Assembly: GCA_025506515.1 (NCBI GenBank)
Contig: CM046451.1
Coordinates: 74,358,599-74,422,598, forward strand
Source of the DNA: Flaveria trinervia
Taxonomy: Eukaryota > Streptophyta > Magnoliopsida > Asterales > Asteraceae
Direction: 5' to 3'
Length of the DNA stretch: 64,000 bases
In this document: one piece after another, positions 11,296 through 23,191 of the stretch
Position numbering within the stretch: position 1 is the first letter of the stretch
Layout of the letters: each line of letters opens with the position of its first letter
The notes under the pieces: model-generated
Told to the model about the DNA's origin: nothing
Database searches by the model: none
What the model saw: the letters and a program-made list of their open reading frames with translations, nothing else
Position numbers and translations under genes: made by a program

Positions 11296-11388
11296 GTATG
11301 CCGTTAAATTTCTTCTAGTCCTTTTCTTGTTTTGCAAAAAATTTCCTATCTATGTTCATCATACCAATAATAGATTATTACTAAACAG
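11296..11388 (+). other. Candidate 93-nt GT-AG intron in gypsy B gag-pol
   Basis: It starts GTATGCC and ends TACTAAACAG, is AT-rich, and contains an in-frame TAG if retained. Exact removal joins …GATGTGGTGAATG to GTATGTATCTTG. This gives DVVNG-MYLANNRYASVLFD, which aligns without a gap to DVLSDTFLVNQTLASVLY of E2 and the equivalent part of E1; both lack the insert. An unrelated 93-bp insertion is the alternative. Confidence 0.6.
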
Positions 11389-12350
11389 GTATGTATCTTG
11401 CAAATAATCGTTATGCATCTGTATTATTTGATTCGGGTGCCGATAGAAGTTTCGTGTCTCTGGAATTCGAACCTTTACTTTCTAAACCGCGCGTCAACCT
11501 AAAAAGAACTTTCACGGTCGAGGTCGCCGATGGAAAATCTATTGTCGTTGATGTCGAAATACGTGACTGCACCTTGAGCCTTAACGAACACGAGTTCTTC
11601 GTCAACCTTATTCCCATGCATCTGGGAAGCTTTGATGTTATCATTGGCATGGATTGGTTAGCCAAACACCGTGCGGAAATTCTATGTTTCGAGAAGTGTA
11701 TCCGAATTCCGTTACCGACTGGAGATACTTTGAAGGTCTTTGGGGAGAAATCATCCCAAAGACTCAAACTCATGTCTTGTATCAAGGCACGCAAGTGCTT
11801 AAGTAAAAACTACATGGCTTTCATGGCATATGTAGTTAATACGAATGCCAAGGGTAAGGAGTTGAAAAACATTCCTGTTGTGCGAGACTTTCCCGAGGTT
11901 TTTCCCGAGGATCTTAAAGGGTTACCTCCCGTGAGGGAAGTTGAGTTCAAGATTGACTTAATCCCTCACGCAAACCCTGTGGCTAAATCACCTTACCGCC
12001 TTGCACCGTCTGAAATGCAAGAATTAGCTAGTCAATTGCAAGAGTTGACCGATAAGGGTTTCATTCGCCCTAGCTCATCACCGTGGGGTGCACCTGTACT
12101 GTTTGTGAAGAAGAAGGATGGTTCATTTTGTATGTGCATCGACTACCGGGAACTCAACAAGCTTACTATCAAAAACCGATACCCTCTTCCTCGAATCGAT
12201 GATCTCTTCGACCAACTTCAAGGGGCAACTCAATTCTCAAAAATCGATCTACGTTCTGGGTATCATCAATTACGTGTTCACAATGATGACATTCCAAAGA
12301 CCGCTTTTTGTACTCGATATGGGCACTACGAGTTCATGGTTATGCCTTTT
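11389..12350 (+). pseudogene. Gypsy B protease and RT N-terminal half
   Basis: This is an uninterrupted frame. The aspartic protease box is VLFDSGADRSF (near 11425), followed by the conserved GFDVIIGMDWL-type region (11630-11660). The RT N-terminal half follows: PWGAPVLFVKKKDGSFCMCI, YRELNKLTIKNRYPLPRIDD and KIDLRSGYHQL. It ends at FMVMPFG, before the YxDD box, where the sequence changes abruptly to a C-family leader at 12351. The frame stays open over about 320 codons, so B was fairly intact before truncation. It is close to Tekay-type chromoviral pol by general appearance. Confidence 0.88.
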
Positions 12351-14516
12351 GGTTAGGTGACCTTTATCCCATTATATAAATTAACAAGGTAGTCAACATT
12401 TGACAATTACAACCTATTGCAACTTCTAGCTTTATGAGATCCGTTAAACATCTTATGTTTTGTCCGCATGTAAAATCCCATCAACACCATTGTACGCCAT
12501 GCTTCGGTGACCCTATGCACGTGGTTTCCAATTTAAGTTGTCCTACTTACACACATGTGTGAGTTTACACAAACAAGTGGTTAGGTGACCTTTATCCCAC
12601 AAATATGTTAAGCCCACCTCAAACACACAAGTTCCCTAGAATTGATTAGGTCACCTTTGTCCCACAAATAGTTCTCAAGTGATTCGAGTGTCATGTAAAA
12701 GGATGGTGTTTAACTTGTTTCCAAAGGGATTTTAGTTTTCATTAATTCTAGTTATGAAAACTCTATGTACCTTGTATTTGCATGCTTTCAAATACATGGC
12801 AATCTATGGTTCTCTTTTTGGTAAAACCCCTTTTTATTAAAATCATTAATCCTTTTAATAACCTTTGATTAGTCACTTAATGAGTAGGAACCATAAATTT
12901 TCAGCTTTTTTTGTTTTTTAATTAGTTTGTTATACACATCCAAATATCAAACAACCATCATATAACAAACAACCAAACAAGCATAGTCAAACAATCACAG
13001 TTGCATAACCATAGCCAGTAAGTTGACAACACTTGTTTGCCATCACAAGTGTTGTCATTTGGTCTTTCCTAAGGGTTGAACACAAAACAAATGATGAGAT
13101 CTCCATAGACCCCACTTGAAAATGCATCCAAATGCTTCAAGTCCTCTTTTTTCCATCCCTTTTGTGCTTCCAACTTGTGCATCTTCTTTTACAAAATTTA
13201 TATCCTAATACAATTTTCTAATAAAATAAAACACACTTAATCTATCTATTACAGCACAATTGAATGAATAGATAAATTACATCCAAATACATGCACAAAA
13301 GAATAAATATTACAACCCATAAAGAATGAAATCAACCAAAACAAATCACTCATTCAAATCCAACTCAACACAAGGTCAAGGCTAGGTTATGCACCAATAT
13401 GAAACATCATATACAACATACAAGAACCAAAATAAATCCCCATTTAACCCTAAATTTTCAGCCACATAAACCCAAAATCTAGGGTTTTTGTCCAAACACA
13501 ATAATCAACCATTTGACATCTTTCTTTCAAGGTTTAGTCACAAACATGTAAGATATAACTTTCAAAGATTGGAGATTCATTATATCATCACAAAACAGCC
13601 CCTATTAGGTTGTTAAAACCCAATAAAACAATTTTTACAAGGACAATAGAAGCTAGTCATCCACATATCCGGCTCTAGATGCCAATGTTGGGTTTGTTGG
13701 ACCATTAACATAGTTGTTTAACCATTTAAGCAAGAAAACGCAGCGGAAACAAAGCTAAATAATATGTTTTATAATCTTGTATTTAAGCATATTATGTGTC
13801 AACAACAAACCCAAGAACATAAGGATCATTTATATGTGAAAGAACTAGCATTCAAGCAAAATATAACAAACAAATGAAACCATGGAACTACCTTCCAAAG
13901 GCTGCCAAAAAAGTGAGATTTGAAGAGGAGGATGAAGTTCTTGAAGGACCAAAACACGAAAAAAGATGTCCGCAAGCTTGCATACCCACAAGCATCAAGC
14001 AAAACACCTTGTTGCTAGGATTTTAATACCAAAACGTGCAAGAATGTGGCTGCAGAAAACCCCTTTAATAAGCCTTGTTTATCTTCAAAGATAAGAGAAT
14101 GTAATGGTTCTGGCATGTATGAGAGACGTAGAAAGTTGGAATGTGTAACTAGTGAATGTGGTGTATATTTTCAAAGCAACAAAAGACCAAAAATGCCCTT
14201 AAAGGGGCGGCCGAAATGTATGGTTTAAAATGGGTTCCCCCCATTTTAATACACCCATTTAATTGTTAACTAGTTATATTATGAGTTATGTAATTAACCT
14301 TTTAATTATATAACTTACACACACTATTATTATTTGATGTTATTTAGCCAACTTAAATAACATTACAAATAATGTCCATGAACAAAATATCCTTATAAGT
14401 TGTCCTATCTCACATACAATTTATTTAGAAAATCCTTTTCTAAATTGGTATAATTATTTAGTTGCATTATTATATCATCAATTAAATATTGATTGGTGTT
14501 TGCTAAATTTGTTATT
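12351..14516 (-). mobile_element. Copia C2: leader plus 5' LTR only
   Basis: 12351-13685 matches the C1 leader, including the repeat triad and primer-binding site. 13686-14516 matches the LTR from its TGTTGGGTTTG edge. Gag and pol are absent: the left end is fused to gypsy B RT with the shared bases TGGTT at the join, and the right end stops about 120 bases short of the LTR terminus. The LTR differs from C1 at many sites, so C2 is an older or different subfamily member. Confidence 0.88.
13686..14516 (-). repeat. C2 LTR, truncated
   Basis: It shares GAAAACGCAGCGGAA, the CATACCCACAAGC block and the terminal AT-rich part with the C1 LTR. It ends in …TTTGCTAAATTTGTTATT, where C1 continues to GGGTATGACCCGAC and on to CCAACA. 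The ORF at 14046-14228 is not conserved in C1. Confidence 0.85.
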
Positions 14517-14968
14517 ATATCTCACATACAATTAATTATTTATTTAGAACTAGTCTAAGTCTTCATGAGCAATTCTTTTGTTCATCCACATTGAGAAATG
14601 CGGATGAGTTGAACTTGATTACCATTTCATATTTTGTCTTCTGCATTAGTAGTTCATCATCCGCATTGACTAATATGGATGAACAAATACTTATGCGTAT
14701 TTGTTGTCCGAGTATCTGCATTTGCAAATGCGGATATGCCAAACTTGTCTGCATGTCTTTTTGGCTATCCGCATTTTTTAATGCTGAAGAATAAACACTT
14801 GTCAGTATTTGTTCTATGTCTTCCGCATATACAAATGCGGTTAGCCAACACTTGGTCTTCTCTGCAAATTGTTCATCCGCATCCATACTTGGACTTGTGG
14901 GATTACCAGTAGAACAACCATCAACTCACCAATCGAATTTGCATGTATGATCCTTTCAGCATCCAACA
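14517..14968 (-). repeat. Element J 3' LTR with AATGCGGAT repeats
   Basis: In minus sense it starts TGTTGGATGCTGAAAGG directly after a polypurine tract. Between 14560 and 14890 it holds about eight copies of ATGCGGAT or ATCCGCAT in both orientations. The far end is lost at the junction with C2 near 14517. The same motif recurs in the H spacer (23995-24610) and in the E2 LTRs. The small ORFs here (14563-14912) are products of the repeats. Confidence 0.72.
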
Positions 14969-14970
14969 AT

Positions 14971-14983
14971 ACCCCCCTTAAGG
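14971..14983 (-). other. Polypurine tract of J
   Basis: In minus sense CCTTAAGGGGGGT lies two bases before the LTR start. This is the plus-strand primer site and confirms the minus orientation of J. Confidence 0.8.
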
Positions 14984-15002
14984 ATTATATAGCCTATGTT
15001 CT

Positions 15003-15178
15003 TCAATGGTTTGGTGGTGGTTGAGGGTGTGAAGATTCTGCTAGGTCTTGTGGAGGCATTTGAGGTTCTGCTTGAGATGGATCCAAAATGGCCTTTATCA
15101 TGTTGACAAAGTCATTTGCATTTGACATCTTCTCTCTGTTCAGCACATGAATCTTCATGTGAATATTAGTCTCCAAGG
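15003..15178 (-). pseudogene. Element J: C-terminal end of an aux ORF
   Basis: A short minus-strand reading frame below the size of an ordinary ORF call. From 15128 it reads MSNANDFVNMIKAILDPSQ, then a Pro-rich tail ending PPPNH and a stop at 15005-15003, 20 bases before the PPT. Upstream in the same frame is LETNIHMKIHVLNREK, which looks like the end of a coiled coil. It may be the missing C-terminus of the H aux ORF, separated from it by the G and K pieces. Confidence 0.55.
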
Positions 15179-17428
15179 TTAGTCATCTTGAATATCTAGT
15201 GACTACCTTGCAAAACAAGGTCAATGATGAGCAACTTGAGATTTCTTATCTCAAGGAACAACTAGCTGGGAGACCATTAGGGGGAGCTCAACCAGGAACA
15301 CAAGAACCATTGAGTGTGATTGACCTAACTCCTAGCTCACCTATGCAAGAGGGTGATGCTACAAAAAAGGAGGAGAAAGTCATTACAGTCATAGAACCTG
15401 GGAGTTCTTCAGGGAGTATGGGCATTGAGGACTCACCATCCTCACTTGTAATTGTTCATACTCAGCAACTTCCTCAAGTTCACATTGATGTGGATTCTAT
15501 AGACTCCTACATTCAGAGTTTGTTTAAGCTAGGAATACCAAGGGCAATGTCATCTCCACTAACTTCAAATCATATTATTGGGTGGATGTATGATGAAAAA
15601 AGAAGAGCCCTCATCATTCTTAGAGTTCAAGGAGAGCAAGTAGTCTTTATTTTTCAGACCTTGAACTTCTATGAAAGTCTGGATCTAGTTAGCATGCCAC
15701 TTCTCAACCAAAGCCAATCAAGACAAGCTGGATCAAAGAAACGAAGACAGAATCATTATAGAGTTCAGCTTCAGAAGGAGAATAAGGCAATAACTCAATG
15801 CCATCGGTCAACTGGATATTGAGGCAGACCCTAAGATTAGCTTCTTAGGGGAAACCTTGACTGAAGGCCCAGTGGCGGAACGTGAGAGCCCTGTCTCATC
15901 ATCAACTTTTGCAGAGATTCATACCCTTTTTGAAACACCTGCTGGTGAAAGTGCATCACAACCTCTCTCTGGGCAGAGCTTGGAAGCTACACCAAGCAAT
16001 GAAGGCCAAAGATCTCTCCACCCTGAGTCACAAAGGTCTGTGAGTGATAAAAGGAAAAGAAAAATGACTTCTGAGGAGGAGAAGAGAGAGGAAAAAGAAG
16101 CTATGCGGAGAAGGTTCCTCTACTGGGTCTGCAAGACTCATGGAAACTGCTATCGGGACTGCCGCCAGGCCAAACACTCAGGATGATGAGTTGAGGGCAG
16201 TGAGGATCAATTACTTGTAGACCAGGAACTATGACATTGATAATGTCATTTCTCTCCCCTTAGAAGAATTAAATGAACTGGTTGACATCAAAGTGTCAAA
16301 GGAGAGAAAGGAGGCAAAACATGCAGAGCTACTAATTTAAATCAAAGAAGAAGAAGAAAGAAAAGATTTTGCAAGCATGTGTCTACTCTCTCCCCAGTTC
16401 AAGAAAGTCTTGCACAAGCGGACGTGGTTCAACAAGAACCTCAGGTAGACAAAGAAGAAGATAGGATCAAAATGATCAAGTACATGAGTACCATAGGCCT
16501 TTATCAGGCTGCGGCACTTATTCCCTTATCCTATGACTACATTGAGTTTGAGTACGTCAAAAAACATAAACTTGAGATAGTCAAGGAAAGAAAGATCACT
16601 AAAAGGAAGCTAAGGTAAGATGCTACAAAGTGAAGATCCATCATCTAGAAAAATATAAAGAAGTTTGTAGATAGGCAGAGGATGATGAGCTTCTTGAAGT
16701 TGTATGGATTCTCCGAAAGGAGACTTGGCCCTATGTCTCTATCCATTATGGATGCGCATATCACGGTAATCAAGAAGAAGATTAAGAGTGGAAAGCTAAT
16801 AGACATACACTCCCCTCCAACTCAAGCTTCACCTGAAGTGGAGGTTAAGGTTGAATAACCAAAGACAACACAACCTGAACCTCTTGCTGAGACTTAGCAA
16901 GCTTCATCTTTTGATCCACAAAAGGGTCAAACTCCCTTTCATTCTGAACCTATGAAGGAGGAAGACCCAACAAAGAAAGACAAAGAAGATCAATCAGGTG
17001 CTGCAGGCCAGTCTTCTCAGTTAAAAGGAACAAAAAGAAGCAAAAGGATCGCTTCAAAACCAAAGCCAAAGAAGAAGAAGAAAGAAGCATCCTTTTCAGA
17101 ACCTTAGGATGAGTTAGAACATACACTTAAGGTTTTGCAACCAGAGGATGTTCCAGCATCTCCCATTGAAACAGCTCCTCTAGCATCAGGAAGACCCATC
17201 CTGTCCTGGACATACACCACAAATCCAGAAAGGTGGCATGTCATCAGAGATCAAGGCATTGAGAATGTCTACACATGGCAAGACATGTTCAATTTGCCTC
17301 TACATGATCTCTTTGACATGAGAAGATATTTTGAGAGTTTCAGTGATCCTAATCATCTCATAAAGAAAAGGATGGTCACCATCATAATAAGGACTATTAA
17401 TATCTCAAGTCTTCAAGTGTTTTGGTAG
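15179..17428 (+). pseudogene. Element G: aux ORF, coiled-coil to C-terminal domain
   Basis: A broken plus-strand copy of the extra retroelement ORF. Pieces in order: coiled coil (TLQNKVNDEQLEISYLKEQL, 15199), Ser/Pro-rich and acidic stretches (15290-15480), a charged Lys/Glu region (16040-16110, 16300-16620), a basic Lys-rich segment (17030-17095), then the C-terminal module at 17190-17400 (GRPILSWTY…GIENVYTWQDMF). That module aligns with GRIIAWAYLEDLN…GIEYF of the F copy. At least five frame breaks are needed to read it. The stop (17426-17428) lies six bases before the polypurine tract. The function is unknown. Confidence 0.72.
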
Positions 17429-17442
17429 CATTAGCCTAGGGG

Positions 17443-18253
17443 TGTTTGTAAGGATTAAATGTAAAGGCTGATGCAACTAAAACACTTAAAGTCCCCTGCA
17501 TGCATGCACAAGTGTACTAAAGAAGAATGCTTTGGAAGCTTCACACCAGCAACAGAATTATTCTAAGTTTGAAATCTTCCAAAGAAAAGACCAATATCTT
17601 CTGAAGCCAAAGATGAATTCTTTCGAAGCTTCAAAGACAAAGTCTTCCGAAGCCAACACTAGAAGACAGATTTCTTCCGAAGACTTTTAGGATACATGCT
17701 TTATCTGATGTACTTTGCGTAAAGCTAGACCCCTTTCCGCTGCAACACTGTAAAGTCACCAACTTACATAAGTTGGTGAAAAGGTCCATGCTTTTAGTAA
17801 CTGTAAATTGAGGTCTTGAGCCTGTAACTTTCTATTTCATGTACTTTATCCTTTTTGTAATATATTAGGATGTGAGCTATGGCATGTCATAATCACTAGT
17901 CAAAAGGCAATCTGCCTTTGACTTTACAATTGATTGTGTTGGTGTCTAGTCAATTGTATCCAGCTGTCCTTCAAAGTATGGCCGGCTGTAGGATGTGGTA
18001 TATGTATCTCAAGTACTTATAATTTTTAGATATTCTTTGTAACATTTGTAATAGAACTTGAGAAATCAGTATGCTGCAATCTTGAAATCTAACTCCTTGT
18101 GTATTTTTCTATCTTGTTCTGTCACATTTTTTCTTGTGTTCTTAGTATCATTACAAGAGGTTAACCAGCTTCACTTTTTGATCAATTAAGTGTTCTTAAC
18201 AACCTCCTCATTGTGTTGTTGTGTATTAAGTGCATACCCTTCACCAGTCCTGC
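17443..18253 (+). repeat. Element G 3' LTR with CTTCCGAAG repeats
   Basis: It starts TGTTTGTAAGG directly after the purine run CCTAGGGG (17435-17442). At 17535-17690 there are several copies of CTTCCGAAG or the close form CTTTGGAAG. The AT-rich tail (17860-18240) lacks coding. The right end is replaced by a K-type gypsy LTR at about 18254. Confidence 0.68.
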
Positions 18254-19093
18254 AATTATGTATACTTGTATGATATGTTCCTTATTTTGATGATGAACAT
18301 AAAGTATTATCTTAACGAAGTGAAATAATTAGATAATGAAAGTGGAATGTAATGAACGAATGAAAAGTCTTACAAGCAAAAGAAAGGAGGTTCACAACTC
18401 ATTGAGAGTTGTTTTCTTAACTATGTGTTTACAGCATGCGATCTTGGTAAACCCTTAAGGGTTCACACACACAGGAGGAGTTAGTCTATGTGACTACTCT
18501 ATACGTGCGATGCGTGCGATATATGCGATATGAGGTACTTGTTGCTTAACCCTAGATGATATAGCTTTGTGCTTAAGAGGGGGGTTAAGTACATGACATG
18601 ACCAAGATAGAAGTGAAAAGATAATAAATCTACAAAAAGTGCGATAAGAACGAAATGTGCGAAATGTACGAAACGAACAATGATGAAGATAATAATTATT
18701 ACCTTTATGTACGTATGATGTGTGATTACGTGCGATAGCAAAGAATATGTTTTGATGAATGAAAGGTAATATAATGTTTTTATAAAACTAGAACTCCCTC
18801 AGCAACGTTGACTTTTATGTGTTTCTAGTTGGCAGGTAAATGTTCCTGAGGATAGCACGGGTGGCTACTTGGCTCTTTTTGGATGGCATTCTTTTGTTTA
18901 ATATTATTGTATTGTAATGCGAACAAATGGTACTGTGTAATGAACGATTGTATTATTTTGCAAAGGGATTTTTTATGAAATGAGGAAGTTATTTAAATGT
19001 TTCCGCTGCTTGGTTTTAGTAAAGTTAATGTAATCATATGTTTTAAGTGTGATGATTTACTAGCTGTGAGCGTCCCGAGAATGGGGCATTACA
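18254..19093 (+). repeat. K-type gypsy LTR, 3' part only
   Basis: It matches the K LTRs at 45000-45300 and 49650-50327, including the stem ACAACTC-ATTGA-GAGTTGT (18394-18412) and the TGCGAT-rich segment (18500-18540). It ends at a canonical gypsy terminus, GGGGCATTACA. The 5' part is missing. Beyond 49968 of K3 it preserves about 90 bases that K3 has lost (18555-18640). Confidence 0.8.
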
Positions 19094-20455
19094 TATTTCT
19101 CTTTCATCTTTTTCAACTTATTCTCCTTCTCATCCAGCTCAAAAGTCTGTCTTGAATAATACTAGATCTTTTGTTGAGTAGTCTTTCCATCTTGGCTACC
19201 TTTTCTATTAGGTTTGAAATTAACTCATCCTTCTCATTAGGTTTGTTGACTCCAGATTCTACATAACTTTCTGAAGGAACAACCTTAGAGGTAACTTTCT
19301 TTACAGGCATTTGGATTGGATGATCCTCCTCATCGGATAATGATTTGCATTTCTCTGAAGAGTAGGTAGAATCACAAACTCAAAAGGCTCAGTTCTAATG
19401 GGAGATGTTTGAGCAGGTAATATGGGTGAACATGGATTGGAGATATGTGTGGAGAAGTGATAGATTGTGCTTGAGGTGATAGGATTGGTGATTGATGGGG
19501 TGATGGTAATGCTGTTCTTTGGGGAGATGGTATTGGTGAGGGTACAAATAGTGAGGCCATATCAACATCATGAACATAAGGTCCAGATTGAAGATCACCC
19601 CCTACATCCACTTCTGGTGACACTAACCTTTGAACTTCATCTCTTTCTACAACATGCTCATCAGAAGTTTGCTGCTCATGAGCAACTGGTTCTTCTTCTT
19701 GAATTGGCTCATTAGGATTGAACTGTTATTCAACTTGTTCTTCAGGATTGTATAGTTGAAGCATCCAGGGTAACAAAGGAGAGTGGGTTCCACTATAGAA
19801 GTTCCTTGGATCTCTCTTTTTGATGTACTTGTAGGACTTGGCATAATAACAAGGGATATCCAGAACAGGTCCTTCACGTACAATGTCAGGAAATGCTACA
19901 TTGATGAGACATTGTCGGAACCTTGGATACATCAGGAAAATGTGTCTTCTTCCTTCCTGAAAGTTAGAGACTAGACCATTGAACACATAAGCAGACATGT
20001 TAAATGGCCTATTGGTGCATAAAGCATATATAGCTGATGATATGATTACAGGATTATAATTCCATCCTGTCTTGCTCTTTGACAAACAATGGTGGTCGAG
20101 GTGAATGAGGAACCTCCACTGTAAGTCAACTAGTCCCTTCACTATCTGCTTGCCTTCATATCCTCCTTCATAACCAATGATGGCAAAGAAGGTAGTGATT
20201 TCATCATCTTCAAGCTCAAGAGGTGTATTTACATCATCACCAAACTGTAGACATTGTCTCACAGTTTGTTCAGTGATAGTTAGAGAATGGTCATCATTGT
20301 TTCTTCTTGACAAAGTCTTCTCACCATCTACATTTGTCACTACAGCAGTACTCCAGAAAAGACCTTATGAATCTCTCATCAATGACAAATCTAACTGTGA
20401 TTGTATAAGCCACTCTTGTAGTAGAAATGAATCTAATCATATCTCTAAGACATTC
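19094..20455 (-). pseudogene. Element H aux ORF, N-terminal domain to coiled coil
   Basis: Minus-strand aux copy. 20340-19726 is the N-terminal globular domain, with LEDDEITTFFAIIGYEG, LQWRFLIHLDHHCLSKSKTG and FLMYPRFRQC as recognisable blocks. 19623-19372 is a Pro/Ser/His-rich linker (PSPHQSPILSPQ). 19310-19113 starts a coiled coil (KDELISNLIEKVAKMERLL). One frameshift near 20345 separates the N-terminal block from its upstream part. The very N-terminus lies at 23192-23361, beyond the D insertion. The C-terminus is cut at 19093 by a K LTR. No signal peptide or clear membrane helix is seen. Confidence 0.75.
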
Positions 20456-20594
20456 TATTGGGTTTTGTAACATGTAAAACAAAACTAGTTTAACCATTTA
20501 AACTATAAAAAGGCAGCGGAAAAATGGTTTTAACATGTTGTTTATAATCTGAAATTTTCACCATTTGAAAGCTCAAACAAAACCAAGTATAAGG

Positions 20595-20670
<76 letters not shown>

Positions 20671-20937
20671 AAATAGTATGCTATCAAAACCAGAAACAAC
20701 AACCATAGGGTGTACCAAGAAACAACCTTTCTTGCACAAGTTATTGAAGGTGGAAGAGATGAAGAAGATGATGTTCTTGAATGTTTAGCCCCCAAGAGAG
20801 AAAGCCTCATGTAGTGATACCCACAAGCTCTTACAAACACCTAGCTAGTTAGGGAGCTCAACACCAAAATCTCTACAAATTTACCTTCAAGAGAAAAAGT
20901 GTGAATTGATGGAAGAGTGTCTTATATAATTTTAAAA
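20456..20937 (-). repeat. D 3' LTR remnant
   Basis: It matches 22300-22790 but lacks about 80 internal bases present there (22678-22755) and everything beyond AAGAGTG. It then runs directly into leader sequence (TCTAGAATCCAACG). It contains the expanded AT microsatellite. Confidence 0.85.
20598..20667. repeat. (AT)n microsatellite, 70 bp
   Basis: About 35 AT units inside the D 3' LTR. The sister LTR has only about seven at 22443-22456. The poly-YI ORF across it is an artefact. Confidence 0.97.
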
Positions 20938-20940
20938 TTC

Positions 20941-22299
20941 TAGAATCCAACGTTACATTTAAATAGTAGTTAGGTGACCTTTATCCCAATATTTAAATTA
21001 ACAAGGTAGTCAACGTTTTAACAATTGCAACCCTTTGCAACTTCTAAGGTATGGGATCGACTTTAAAACATCATATGTATAGTCGGCATGTTTATCCCAT
21101 CAACACCTTTGTAGACCATATTGTAGGCAATCCATTTAACATGGTTTTCAAATCGAGTTACCTTACTTGCACACACATGTGAGTTTTCCAACATAAGTGG
21201 TTAAGTGACCTTTATCCCACATATATGGTATCCCCACATCAAGTCACAAGTTCCCTCAAAACGGTTAGGTGACCTTTATCCCATTAAGAGTTTCCAAATG
21301 ACTCAAGTGTTGTGCAAAAGGACGATGTTAAACTTGTTTATTAAAAAAAATTTAAGTTTTTATAATCTTAGTTTATTAAACTCCATGTACCTTATATTTG
21401 CATGCTTTCAAATACAAGGCACCCTATGGTTCATTTTTAATAAGACCTCTTTTATTAAAATAATTAATCCTTTTAATAACCTTTTATTAACCACTTAATG
21501 ATAAGAACCATTAAATCTTCAGCTTGTTAAGTTTGTGAATGAGTTTGTTATGCATATCCAAATATCAACCAATCAATCAAACAACAAACATCCAAACAAG
21601 CATAAACATACAAACATGAATGCATAACCATAACCACTAAGTTGACTACACTTGTTTGCCATCACAAGTGTTGTCATAAGGTCTTTCCTAAGAGTTGAGA
21701 TGACGCATCAAAATGTGTTCATGAACTCCCACTTGAAACCACATCCAAATACTTCAAGTGTCCATGTCTTGGTGTCCTCCTTTGAGTCTTCATCTTGTGC
21801 ATCTTTTTTTACAAAATCATATCCTAATACAATTTTCCGAATATAATAAATGCACCTAAACTATTTATTACATAACCAAATAAATAAAAAAATTACAACC
21901 CAAAATACAATACACAAATATTACAACCCTTTCAAGAAACAAAAACAACATGACAAACCATAATCAACCAAATCCAAAACACATAAGGCCAAGGCTATGT
22001 TTTGCACCAAAATGAGAAACATATTCAACATCCAAGAACAACAATGAACCCCTTATTTCAGCCCTAAAGTTTCAGCCAACATGAACCAAAACTTTAAGGT
22101 TATGTCCAAACAACGCAATCAACCATTTGATGTAAATCTTTCAAGGTTTATAGTAAAGCATGCAAGATTAAACCTTGAAACATAAGGGATTCATACATCC
22201 ACAATAAAACAGCCCCTAATGGGTTGAAAAAGTCCATGAAAACTAACTTTTCAAGAACTTTTGAAGTACATATTCCACATATCCAGTTCTAGATGCCAT
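20941..22299 (-). other. D untranslated leader
   Basis: It is colinear with the C1 leader and noncoding. It carries repeat-triad copies at 20968-20988, 21199-21219 and 21263-21283. It ends at a variant primer-binding site (element sense TGGCATCTAGAACTGG) beside the LTR at 22300. Confidence 0.82.
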
Positions 22300-23191
22300 T
22301 GTTGGGTTTTGTAACATGTAAAACAAAAATAGTTTAACCATTTAAACTATAAAAATGCAGCAGAAAAAGGGTTTTAACATGTTTTTTATAAATTGAAAAT
22401 TTCACCATTTGAAAGCTCAAACAAAACCCAAGTATAAGGATCATATATATATATGTGAAATAGTATGCTATCAAAACTAGAAACAACAACCATAGGGTGT
22501 ACCAAGAAACAACCTTTCTTGCACAAGTTATTGAAGGTGGAAGAGATGAAGAAGATGATGTTCTTGAATGTTCAGCCCCCAAGAGAGAAAGCCTCATGTA
22601 GTGATATCCACAAGCTCTCCCAAACACCTAGCTAGTTAGGGAGCTCAACACCAAAATCTCTTCAAATGTACCTTCAAGAATCCGAATTTTCAGCCTTGTT
22701 TTTGAGCTTCTAAACCGAAAATTCAGCCTTATTTTAAGAGAGTTTTTGCTTGACTGTTGTAAGAGAAAAAGTGTGAATTGATGGAAGAGTGCTAGAGGAG
22801 TAAAAGTCTTGCAAAGACCAAGACAAATGGGGTCCCCCCATTTTGAAACATTTATAATAATTTTACTCTTTCAACCCTTAGTTTATAAAATTAAAACCTA
22901 TTTTAATTTTATAAAATTAACACACTTTTATTTGTTATTATTTAACCAACTTAAATAATGAAACAAATAATTTCTAATGAACAAACTATCCATATAATGT
23001 TGTTCTATCACAAAAGCAATGTTTTAGAAAACCCATTTTCTAAATAGGTGTCATTATTTATTTGTATGATCTCATCAACAATAAATATGTATTGGTTTTT
23101 GTATAGCTTATTATTGGGTATGACCCGACTTTGATTATAAACTACTAAGCATATCAATGTTCTATGTGTGTTGGGCATATAAGATCCAACA
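22300..23191 (-). repeat. D 5' LTR (892 bp)
   Basis: A complete LTR, TGTTGGGTTTTG to GATCCAACA, followed by CATTC. M1 and M2 in the K array are inverted partial copies of the same broad LTR family. Confidence 0.9.

Larger units (their letters stand above)
20456..23191 (-). mobile_element. Element D: copia derivative without gag or pol
   Basis: It is flanked by direct repeats CATTC (20451-20455 and 23192-23196) inside the H aux ORF. Contents: LTR remnant (20456-20937), leader (20941-22299) with the C-type repeat triad, then a full LTR (22300-23191). In element sense it is 5' LTR, leader, then a deletion that removed gag, pol, PPT and the first part of the 3' LTR. Its left terminus reads TATTGGG where TGTTGGG is expected, a point change in the end. 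It is related to the C family but clearly distinct in LTR sequence. Confidence 0.9.

Noticed and set aside
20490..20840. 116-aa minus ORF with a long YI repeat
   Set aside because: Translation of the (AT)n microsatellite in the D LTR; the matching ORF in the other LTR (22334-22627) lacks the repeat. Not a gene.
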